Assembly: GCA_947448975.1 (NCBI GenBank)
Contig: CANFPR010000056.1
Coordinates: 1-5,794 of the forward strand
Reading direction: 5' to 3'
DNA: 5,794 bases
Origin: Micrococcales bacterium
GTDB taxonomy: Bacteria > Actinomycetota > Actinomycetes > Actinomycetales > Microbacteriaceae
Part shown: piece after piece, positions 1 through 4,889 of the stretch
How positions within the stretch are numbered: position 1 is the first letter of the stretch
Layout: the number at the start of each line of letters is the position of its first letter
Program-made: the position numbers and the translations under genes
Notes under the pieces: generated by a model
What the model was told of the DNA's origin: nothing
Database searches by the model: none
What the model saw: only the letters and a program-made list of their open reading frames with translations

Positions 1-1699
1 GTTCTTGCACCGCAACCAGAGACTGATTGAGGTCGCTCACGTGCATGCCTTTGCGAATGTATTCTTTGGCTAATTTCTTGAGGCGGCGACGGTTCGAACC
101 CGACATTTCGTCTTTGTTTGAGCGCGGGCCGGTAGCCACAATCAGCTCGGCTAGGGGTCTGTTGAAAACTTCTGGAACGAAACGACCCAGGGTCTCGCGA
201 ACACCAAACAGCAACTGGAGTTGCTCGCCCCACTGTTCTACGGTTGACGCTGGCTTAAAGCCCACCTTTGAAGTGACGATTGAGATCTGCTGGCTGATGC
301 GCTCGAGCGCTTCGTTCACCAGCCGGTCGGCTAAAGCGACAGCAGCCGTAGCTTCTTGCTCGTTTGCGAACTTTGCTCGAAACCACGGTGTTTCTTTAGG
401 CGCAAACTTAAACTCACCAAGCGATTCGGCTTCGTAGAGAAGATTCATGGCGCTGGTTCGGTCGCGGTGTTGCAAAAGGTGAGCCGCATCGATGCGCGAG
501 CTGGTTTCTGGCGCTCTCGGCACGAGGCTCAACTTTGCCAAGGCAACCAACGCCTCAGAAACCGTTAGTTGCACCTTCTCATCGCGTTTGCCGAGCAATG
601 CGAGGTACTTCTCTACGTCAACTGCTGCGGCATCGCGTTTCTGCCGAGCGAGCTCTAGGTCTACCGCGGCTGCCTTCTCGTGTCGGGAGATTGCCGCGAT
701 CACATCGAACCAGGTGTGCGTTGCGCGCACCGCCAAGCCGCCTAAGCCAAGGCTTGCGAACCTGTCGGCGAGTTCATTGAGCGTTTGCCTTCTCGGAGCT
801 ACAACGAGCACCGACTTGCCCGCTTGAGCTGCCGCGGCCACGGCGTTTACTACGGTCTGGGTGTAGCCGCATCCTGGCAGGGTTTCGACGGCAAAGGATT
901 GCCCAGCAACCACGCGCGCGACCACTCTTTGCTGAACCGAGTCGGCGTCTGACACCAAGAAAACCCTGTCGGTCTCAACGGTGGGCAGAATGCCCGAATC
1001 GGTAGCGGGTTCAATTTCGCGATCAAGCCCGGCTAACTGGCGAAGTAGCGGGCTCTCCTTGCGGTTTACATCGCGTGTCAGTTCGATCGACTCAGAACTG
1101 AAGTTACCGATTGCCAAAATTTTGCGCGTCTCGAGTTTCGCTGTTGCACCAACCGTCGACGAGATGTATTCGAGCAGGCTCAGCGGCACAAAGTCACCTT
1201 CGGTGCCGAGAGTTGCAAGAACTTTGGCCTCGTCAAGATGCACGCCGTAGGCGAACTCGAGAGCGTCAACCAAACCTGGGTTAACCCGAGGTGCTCCGTG
1301 CAGCGAAACTTCGAAGTCGTCGGTTTTGCGAATCAACGCAACCGGCCAAATCAAAATTGGTAGCGAAAGGTCGAAGCCGTCATGTTCGAGGTTTACGAGG
1401 CCCGCCACCAAGGCCAGCGCCTCTACACCCAACTGGTTGTCTAGATTATCGGCACGCGACTTGATGCGTTTGGCTGCCGAGTATGCCCTAGAGAACGCCA
1501 GCGGGTCGCGAAAAAGGTTTGAGAGTACCGAAGATTTGGTGGCTGCAAGTTGAGCAGTTCCGCTCGGATGCGCTCGTTCCAAATCGATTTGGCCAACGGG
1601 ATTCGACTCGAAATTCAACAGTGGGTTGGTGAAGCCGATGGCGCGAATTTCTCGCAGCCAGGCATCCCAGTTGATTTTGTCGTCTTCTCGTTGCTCCAC
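1..1699 (-). CDS. Helicase-like P-loop protein, N-terminal part (C-terminus outside window)
   Basis: An uninterrupted minus-strand frame runs from a GTG at 1699 to the window edge (566 codons), so the protein is large and its C-terminus is not visible. An in-frame TAG lies two codons before the GTG, which fixes the start region; there is no clear Shine-Dalgarno, and a -10-like box 6 nt upstream suggests leaderless expression. Residues 1 to about 260 form an N-terminal region I do not recognise. Residues 267-282 read QSFAVETLPGCGYTQT, which sits like a superfamily 1 helicase Walker A (PGTGKT), and a hydrophobic strand ending in VLVVAPRR (297-304) resembles helicase motif Ia. The invariant Walker A lysine is Tyr279, so ATP binding by this loop is doubtful. 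A long, charged, probably helical insert follows; near the window edge is a basic segment (RRRLKKLAKEYIRKG). I recall a family of large actinobacterial 'helicase/AAA' proteins of this type, but the Walker B and later helicase motifs are out of view, so the class is inferred. DNA processing is a guess. Confidence 0.8.
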   Translation of the reverse strand, partial: MEQREDDKINWDAWLREIRAIGFTNPLLNFESNPVGQIDLERAHPSGTAQLAATKSSVLSNLFRDPLAFSRAYSAAKRIKSRADNLDNQLGVEALALVAGLVNLEHDGFDLSLPILIWPVALIRKTDDFEVSLHGAPRVNPGLVDALEFAYGVHLDEAKVLATLGTEGDFVPLSLLEYISSTVGATAKLETRKILAIGNFSSESIELTRDVNRKESPLLRQLAGLDREIEPATDSGILPTVETDRVFLVSDADSVQQRVVARVVAGQSFAVETLPGCGYTQTVVNAVAAAAQAGKSVLVVAPRRQTLNELADRFASLGLGGLAVRATHTWFDVIAAISRHEKAAAVDLELARQKRDAAAVDVEKYLALLGKRDEKVQLTVSEALVALAKLSLVPRAPETSSRIDAAHLLQHRDRTSAMNLLYEAESLGEFKFAPKETPWFRAKFANEQEATAAVALADRLVNEALERISQQISIVTSKVGFKPASTVEQWGEQLQLLFGVRETLGRFVPEVFNRPLAELIVATGPRSNKDEMSGSNRRRLKKLAKEYIRKGMHVSDLNQSLVAVQE

Positions 1700-1705
1700 G
1701 CCCTA

Positions 1706-1734
1706 AGACTAACTTTGGCCGTTGCCCTTGTCTT
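1706..1734 (-). promoter_or_regulatory. Probable leaderless promoter of the helicase-like gene
   Basis: On the minus strand, AAGACA (1734-1729; 4 of 6 matches to TTGACA) is followed after 17 nt by TAGTCT (1711-1706; fits the actinobacterial TANNNT -10). The GTG start codon comes 6 nt after the -10, so transcription would begin at or next to the start codon. This agrees with the lack of a Shine-Dalgarno. It is a pattern match only. Confidence 0.5.
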
Positions 1735-1763
1735 GGAGGCTTGCCCAGCCCAAGCGGTATATT
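1733..1763 (+). promoter_or_regulatory. Probable promoter of tRNA-Arg
   Basis: TATATT at 1758-1763 is a good -10 box and lies 10 nt before the mature tRNA 5' end. The best -35 candidate is TTGGAG at 1733-1738, with a long 19-nt spacer, so the -35 call is weak. The element sits between the divergent helicase-like gene and the tRNA, and its -35 region abuts the helicase promoter's -35. Confidence 0.5.
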
Positions 1764-1773
1764 TGGGGAGTTC

Positions 1774-1849
1774 GGCTCCGTAGCTCAGTGGATAGAGCAG
1801 AGGTTTCCTAAACCTTGTGTCGTAGGTTCGATTCCTATCGGGGCCACCA
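1774..1849 (+). tRNA. tRNA-Arg (anticodon CCU)
   Basis: A full cloverleaf can be folded by eye over 76 nt. The acceptor stem pairs GGCTCCG (1774-1780) with CGGGGCC (1839-1845), including a T-G wobble. The D stem is GCTC/GAGC, and the anticodon stem is GAGGT/ACCTT with loop TTCCTAA, giving anticodon CCT at 1807-1809, which reads AGG. The T stem is GTAGG/CCTAT with loop TTCGATT. The discriminator is A and the CCA end is encoded (1847-1849). It is a minor arginine acceptor. The gene is isolated: divergent from the helicase-like gene and only 14 nt from the stop codon of the oppositely oriented TM2 gene, with no obvious terminator after it. Confidence 0.97.
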
Positions 1850-1863
1850 GTGTGGCAAGAGCA

Positions 1864-2211
1864 CTAGAGAACTGCGACGCCTTGCTTTGCAGCAAATTCC
1901 TGATCGCTCTGCACCAAGTAAATGATGCCTTCCACGAGGCCGATGACGGCTGGAACACCAGTCCAACAGAACAGCAGGTACAAGATTCCGAGACCGACTT
2001 TTCCTAGGTAAAACTTGTGCACGCCAATGCCACCGACCAGAATGCCAAGAACTCCCGCCACCACACGGTTCTTTGGTGAACCGGAATAACCCGAAGAAAA
2101 GGTTGCGCTCGCCTGTTGTGATTGGGCAGCATTTGGGTGGCCACATTGCGGGCAGGCCAGCGCTTGGTCACTTATTGAGTTACCGCAATTTGTGCAGAAG
2201 ACGTTGGCCAT
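1864..2211 (-). CDS. Zinc-ribbon and TM2-domain membrane protein
   Basis: The 115-residue protein has two parts. Residues 6-23 carry two CxxC pairs (C6/C9 and C20/C23, ending CPQCGHPN), typical of a short zinc ribbon. After a Ser/Gln-rich linker (about 28-46) comes a TM2 domain: a first membrane segment at about 48-63, the hallmark turn GVHKFYLGK (63-71), then a second hydrophobic segment at about 72-100. A short polar tail follows. Both ends should face the cytoplasm with the hairpin in the membrane. The ATG has AAGGA about 6 nt upstream, so the start is secure. The HNH gene stops 47 nt upstream on the same strand, so co-transcription is possible. TM2 proteins are widespread but their molecular role is largely unknown, and nothing here specifies one. 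The family call is firm; the function is open. Confidence 0.92.
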   Translation of the reverse strand: MANVFCTNCGNSISDQALACPQCGHPNAAQSQQASATFSSGYSGSPKNRVVAGVLGILVGGIGVHKFYLGKVGLGILYLLFCWTGVPAVIGLVEGIIYLVQSDQEFAAKQGVAVL

Positions 2212-2258
2212 TTGGATTCCTTACCCCGAAGTTTGTCTTGTTGTCTAAAACTAGCAGC

Positions 2259-2762
2259 CTAGGCAGCCGCTGGCATCGCTAAGAAGTCATTCCATTCGGG
2301 CTCGAAGCTCTCGGCTCCTCGCACGGTCCAAGCGATTCCCTGCGGCATGCGCGGCGGATTCGCCAAGTGCCAGCCAAGTTCAGAAAGAGTCTTATCGCTC
2401 TTGGTGTTGTTGCATTTGAGGCAGCAGGCCACCAGGTTTTCCCAGGTGTCTTTGCCACCTCGCGACTTTGGCTGCACGTGATCGATGGTGTTTGCCGATT
2501 TCTGGCAGTAAGCGCAACGGTAACCATCGCGTCGCAGAACGCCTCGGCGAGACACCGGAACGTTTCGGGTGCTCGGCACACGCACGTAGCGCTGCAGCAA
2601 AATCACCGAAGGCAACGAGAACTTCTCGGATGCACTGTGCACAAGCTGTTCGCCTGAGCCGGCAAGCACGGTTGCCTTTTGATTGAGCACCAAAATGAGA
2701 GCTCGTTTGAATGACACAACCGCTAGCGGTTCATAGCCAGCGTTTAGAACTAGTGTTCGCAT
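2259..2762 (-). CDS. HNH endonuclease family protein
   Basis: The 167-residue protein has an N-terminal domain beginning MRTLVLNAGYEPLAVVSFKR, seen in a widespread actinobacterial HNH family, then an HNH nuclease core at about residues 72-125. Core residues visible: zinc-type CxxC pairs C83/C86 and C114/C117, the catalytic Asp94-His95 in TIDHVQPKSRGG, and Asn109 in WENLVACC, followed by CNNTKSDKT. All residues expected for an active betabetaalpha-metal nuclease are present. AGAGGAAA lies just upstream of the ATG as a Shine-Dalgarno. The length is normal for the family. There is no methylase, integrase or phage gene nearby, so a restriction or homing role is not supported by context; the physiological substrate is unknown. 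An intrinsic terminator sits 61 nt upstream of its start, so it needs its own promoter or read-through. I see no convincing promoter in that stretch. Confidence 0.93.
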   Translation of the reverse strand: MRTLVLNAGYEPLAVVSFKRALILVLNQKATVLAGSGEQLVHSASEKFSLPSVILLQRYVRVPSTRNVPVSRRGVLRRDGYRCAYCQKSANTIDHVQPKSRGGKDTWENLVACCLKCNNTKSDKTLSELGWHLANPPRMPQGIAWTVRGAESFEPEWNDFLAMPAAA

Positions 2763-2822
2763 GCTTTCCTCTCGAAAACACCCAGACGGCTTCCGGGATT
2801 TCGTTTAGGTGCATTACTCCTG

Positions 2823-2857
2823 AAAATAAAAAACGCGCCGCCAGGCATGGCGACGCG
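2823..2857 (-). terminator. Strong intrinsic terminator
   Basis: Read on the minus strand, CGCG-T-CGCCA pairs with TGGCG-G-CGCG around a TGCC tetraloop (2857-2834), a 9-bp GC-rich stem with one internal mismatch. It is followed directly by TTTTTTATTTT (2833-2823). On the plus strand the same hairpin is followed by a weaker T-rich run, but no plus-strand gene leads into it. It ends transcripts coming from the C40 peptidase gene or from the small ORF at 2937, before the HNH gene. Confidence 0.88.
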
Positions 2858-2859
2858 GT

Positions 2860-2937
2860 TTAGTTTTCTCCTTGGCAGGACTGATGGGGATGACGCAGGT
2901 TGTAGACATGCTTGGCGGGCAAACTAGTCACGAACAT
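2860..2937 (-). CDS. Probable small ORF, 25 codons, unknown function
   Basis: On the minus strand GGAGG (2947-2943) lies 5 nt before an ATG at 2937, which opens a 25-codon frame ending in TAA at 2860. A second, adjacent in-frame ATG at 2940 is only 2 nt from the GGAGG, so 2937 is the better start. The peptide begins MFVTSLPAKHVYNLRH, carries three His and one Cys, and has no membrane segment or family I recognise. The terminator stem begins within 3 nt of the stop codon, as expected either for a very short gene or for a leader peptide. The C40 gene ends 108 nt upstream on the same strand; I see no solid promoter in between (a TACTCT at 2983-2978 lacks a good -35). It could be a real small protein, a leader peptide controlling read-through into the HNH gene, or chance. 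The strong ribosome binding site and the snug fit to the terminator are the support. Confidence 0.45.
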   Translation of the reverse strand: MFVTSLPAKHVYNLRHPHQSCQGEN

Positions 2938-2944
2938 CATCCCC
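2886..2944 (-). repeat. Inverted repeat able to mask the small ORF's ribosome binding site
   Basis: On the minus strand GGGGATGA (2944-2937) is perfectly complementary to TCATCCCC (2893-2886), 43 nt downstream. The first arm covers the 3' part of the Shine-Dalgarno and the candidate start codon; the second covers codons 15-18 of the same small ORF. In RNA the pairing would block initiation. An 8-bp match over this span could occur by chance, so its function is unproven. Confidence 0.35.
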
Positions 2945-3045
2945 TCCGATCAAGTAGTTGAAATGCACTTAGCAGAAAGAGTAGAACCGAGATCCCTCGA
3001 AAGCGTTCAAGAAACACTGAACAAAAGGTGACGATTTGGTTTCGT

Positions 3046-3954
3046 TTAGCCGCCGATTCCTAGGCGAACGTAGAATACGTTGCTGGTGAAGATGGTTGCC
3101 AACTTCACTCGGTCGCCAGGCCTTGGAGCGTGGAAGAAGTTTCCGTTGCCGGCATAGATGCCGTCGTGGCTGAGGTCGTTGAACACAACGAGGTCTCCCG
3201 GAAGCGCATCTTCGGGCTTGATGATCTTGCCCAGACGAGCCTGGCCGTGCACCGAGTGCGGAAGTCCGATACCAAATTGGGCAAATACGTAAGCAACGTA
3301 ACCCGAGCAGTCGAAGCCGGCAGGGCTTTCTCCACCGAAAACGTATGGAACACCAACGTACTTGTTGGCTACCTGCATCACCTTTGCGGTGTCGTAAGAA
3401 GGGTAAGGAGGGTTGAGTAAGAAGTCTGCCGCGGTCGGGCCATCCCAGCTTCGTGCTGCTGCCAAAATCTGCTGGCGCTCGAGTTCGGTTGCGCTGATTG
3501 TCTTGTAGGTGGAGCGTGAATACTTTTCGCTGTTTACGGCAAGCACCGTGAGATTTTGTGTGTCTGGGTTGCTGGCCACCTGAGCTGCATCGGTGGTTGC
3601 CAAACGGGTCATCGCGGCCAGGTCTGGGCTCATGGCGTAGGCGGGCAGTGCGGCTGTAGCCAACATTCCTGCGGCAACCGTCATGGTGGCAAAGTTTGTG
3701 ATTGGTCGCAGCTTCTGGCTGCGCGAGGTTTTGATCGCTGGGATAACGGAACCCGACAAAACCGACGGCTGCGAGCTTGCCTCAATAATGACTGCCTCGG
3801 CGGCGCGAGTGTTTCTGCGTTCGGCGCGACGAGCGACCCGAGCTTCTTTGGCTCGTGCAGAATCTTCAACCGAGCTACGACTACGCAGTTCAAACTGCTC
3901 GAAGAAACTAATCTTCACATCGGCACGGCGGCGACCACTGGGCTTATTAGCCAA
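3046..3954 (-). CDS. NlpC/P60 (C40) family cell-wall peptidase, TTG start
   Basis: The 302-residue protein begins at TTG (3954), reading (M)ANKPSGRRRADVK. I chose it over the ATG 10 codons upstream because GGAGG (3965-3961) sits 6 nt before the TTG, while the ATG has no such site. An unusually long, Arg/Glu-rich region (1-86) precedes a hydrophobic stretch ITNFATMTVAAGMLATAALPAYA at about 85-107; AYA would suit signal peptidase cleavage, or the stretch may act as a membrane anchor. A variable linker follows, then the C40 domain (about 190-302) with Cys216 in FDCSGYV, His263 in SHDGIYAGNG and His275 in FFHAPRPGD as the catalytic triad. This family cleaves peptide stems of peptidoglycan, and the enzyme should act outside the membrane. 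No SH3b, LysM or coiled-coil domain is evident. It lies 140 nt downstream of ideR on the same strand, so it may have its own promoter. Confidence 0.93.
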   Translation of the reverse strand: MANKPSGRRRADVKISFFEQFELRSRSSVEDSARAKEARVARRAERRNTRAAEAVIIEASSQPSVLSGSVIPAIKTSRSQKLRPITNFATMTVAAGMLATAALPAYAMSPDLAAMTRLATTDAAQVASNPDTQNLTVLAVNSEKYSRSTYKTISATELERQQILAAARSWDGPTAADFLLNPPYPSYDTAKVMQVANKYVGVPYVFGGESPAGFDCSGYVAYVFAQFGIGLPHSVHGQARLGKIIKPEDALPGDLVVFNDLSHDGIYAGNGNFFHAPRPGDRVKLATIFTSNVFYVRLGIGG

Positions 3955-3960
3955 GGCAAA

Positions 3961-3965
3961 CCTCC
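3961..3965 (-). promoter_or_regulatory. Ribosome binding site fixing the TTG start of the C40 peptidase
   Basis: GGAGG on the minus strand, 6 nt before the TTG at 3954, is a perfect core Shine-Dalgarno at ideal spacing. It lies inside the frame that would be coding if translation began at the ATG at 3984, so it decides in favour of the TTG. Confidence 0.8.
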
Positions 3966-4045
3966 AAGTTTCGGTGACCAGCACCCCGCATTCAAACCTT
4001 TTTTAACTCAGATTGCGGAAAGTGAAACCATCCGAGTTCGGTCGC

Positions 4046-4074
4046 TGTTCAGGTTTGTGAACTGCAACTGTTCA
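4046..4074. promoter_or_regulatory. Cluster of three alternating TGAAC/GTTCA half-sites
   Basis: On the plus strand GTTCA (4047-4051), TGAAC (4058-4062) and GTTCA (4070-4074) alternate in orientation with centres 11 and 12 bp apart, about one helical turn. The cluster lies between ideR and the C40 peptidase start, where an operator for the peptidase gene could sit. The spacing does not fit an actinobacterial LexA box (GAAC-N4-GTTC), and the sequence does not fit an IdeR box. No binding protein can be named. Confidence 0.3.
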
Positions 4075-4094
4075 AGTTTACCCGAGATGTGGAT

Positions 4095-4787
4095 TTAATC
4101 CTCGACGAAGATGTGCGCAGCGAGGTCGTGGTCGAGCGCGAGGCCGTTTTCTTGGCCGTCGAGGCACAAGAATATGCGACCCGAAATGTGACTTGCGTTC
4201 ACCTTTGCGCCCGGCACAAGCCCTAGGTCCCTTAGTTCTGCTAGAAATTGCGGGTCGATCTGAATCGGCTCACCGATGCGACTCAGCACGAGGCCCGAAG
4301 CGTCGCCAGATTCTGCGAGTTTGCTGGGCAAAGAGACGGCTTGTCGTGTTTGGCTCTCCTGCAGCATGATTCCCAGTTCGGGTAGCCCAGGAATTGGGTT
4401 GCCATATGGAGAAACCACCGGGGTTTTGATGAGGCCGAGAATTTTGCGCTCCACCTGTTCGCTCATCACGTGCTCCCAGCGGCAGGCCTCCTCGTGCAAG
4501 AACTCCCACTCCAAACCGATCACGTCGGCAAGCAGGCGCTCGGCCAAACGATGCTTGCGCATCACCCGCACCGCTTCGAGTCGCCCTTCAGCGGTTAGTT
4601 CAAGATGCCGGTCGTCGCTTACCTCAACCAGGCCGTCGCGCGACATGCGATTCACGGTTTCTGAAACAGTTGGGCCTGACTGCCCCAGTCGCTCACTGAT
4701 GCGGGCGCGAAGAACAACTTGGCCGTCTTCTTCAAGTTCGAGAATGGTGCGCAGATACATCTCTGTCGTATCGATCAGATCGGCCAT
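4095..4787 (-). CDS. ideR: Iron-dependent (DtxR/IdeR family) transcriptional repressor
   Basis: The 230-residue protein matches DtxR/IdeR in length and numbering. It has a winged-helix DNA-binding domain (1 to about 73), a metal-binding and dimerisation domain (about 74-140) and a C-terminal SH3-like domain (about 150-230). Primary metal ligands Met10, Cys102, Glu105 and His106 are present; ancillary ligands His79, Glu83 and His98 are present, with Glu173 and Gln176 in the SH3-like domain matching the E-x-x-Q pair of IdeR. The metal-bound dimer of this family represses iron-uptake genes in the cytoplasm. One recognition-helix residue departs from the norm: Gln43, which contacts bases in DtxR, is Glu here (GPTVSETVNRM). 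GAGGT lies about 6 nt before the ATG. The gene is divergent from serC, and the C40 peptidase follows it on the same strand. Cys102 and the two full metal sites favour IdeR over MntR. Symbol assigned by family likeness. Confidence 0.93.
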   Translation of the reverse strand: MADLIDTTEMYLRTILELEEDGQVVLRARISERLGQSGPTVSETVNRMSRDGLVEVSDDRHLELTAEGRLEAVRVMRKHRLAERLLADVIGLEWEFLHEEACRWEHVMSEQVERKILGLIKTPVVSPYGNPIPGLPELGIMLQESQTRQAVSLPSKLAESGDASGLVLSRIGEPIQIDPQFLAELRDLGLVPGAKVNASHISGRIFLCLDGQENGLALDHDLAAHIFVED

Positions 4788-4816
4788 GATTCACCTCGCA
4801 ACGTGCGCATTTCCCT

Positions 4817-4822
4817 ATTATG
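4817..4822 (-). promoter_or_regulatory. Possible -10 box of ideR
   Basis: CATAAT on the minus strand lies about 30 nt before the ideR start codon and is the best -10 candidate there (5 of 6 to TATAAT). It would give a leader of roughly 20 nt containing the GAGGT ribosome binding site. No good -35 is found at 16-18 nt upstream. Confidence 0.4.
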
Positions 4823-4829
4823 ACCCAGC

Positions 4830-4848
4830 GAAGCGCACCAGACGCTTC
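4830..4848. repeat. Perfect 6-bp inverted repeat in the ideR/serC divergent region
   Basis: GAAGCG (4830-4835) and CGCTTC (4843-4848) are separated by 7 nt, making a 19-bp dyad just upstream of the putative ideR -10 and about 30 bp before the serC -10. The position suits an operator for either promoter. It does not match the DtxR/IdeR consensus. A GC-rich 6-bp dyad can arise by chance. Confidence 0.35.
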
Positions 4849-4857
4849 AAAAGCCGC

Positions 4858-4883
4858 TTGCCTAAATCAACGCTCTGTAAACT
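4858..4883 (+). promoter_or_regulatory. Probable leaderless promoter of serC
   Basis: TAAACT (4878-4883) fits TANNNT and ends 6 nt before the ATG at 4890, placing the transcription start at or beside the start codon. No Shine-Dalgarno precedes this ATG. The nearest -35 resemblance, TTGCCT (4858-4863), has only a 14-nt spacer, so recognition may depend mainly on the -10. Confidence 0.5.
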
Positions 4884-4889
4884 TGTGTA

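Larger units (their letters stand above)
2763..3045. other. Spacer between C40 peptidase and HNH genes
   Basis: This 283-bp stretch has no long gene. It holds the terminator at 2823-2857, the small ORF at 2860-2937 with its ribosome binding site, and a further 98 nt (2948-3045) between that site and the C40 stop codon. The last part includes a 5-bp inverted repeat, GTTCA (3005-3009) and TGAAC (3018-3022), with no T-tract on the minus strand. It does not resemble a tRNA, and I see no C-rich paired loops of the 6C RNA kind. Confidence 0.7.

Noticed and set aside
1699..1717. IdeR box overlapping the helicase-like gene's promoter (GTTAGTCTTAG core)
   Set aside because: Only about half of the 19 consensus positions match, nearly all in one half-site; not distinguishable from chance.
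2259..2762. HNH gene as part of a restriction, homing or phage module
   Set aside because: No methyltransferase, integrase, terminase, intron or repeats are nearby, and the neighbours are housekeeping genes; the protein matches a widespread chromosomal actinobacterial family.
2731..2814. 27-codon ORF just after the terminator, with AGGAG 2 nt before its ATG, overlapping the HNH start out of frame
   Set aside because: The ribosome binding site is too close to the ATG, the product matches nothing recognisable, and the HNH gene has its own well-placed site. The overlap looks incidental.
3005..3022. Inverted repeat GTTCA-N8-TGAAC just after the C40 stop codon as a terminator
   Set aside because: The stem is only 5 bp and no T-tract follows on the minus strand; the clear terminator is at 2823-2857.
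3955..4094. Possible c-di-AMP (ydaO-type) riboswitch ahead of the C40 peptidase
   Set aside because: Such riboswitches often precede actinobacterial cell-wall hydrolase genes, but the conserved core segments I would expect are absent and the 140-nt gap shows no matching pairing pattern.
3556..4098. 180-codon plus-strand ORF opposite the C40 gene
   Set aside because: It is antisense to a well-supported gene, has no ribosome binding site I can see, and the product lacks domain character; it is a shadow frame.
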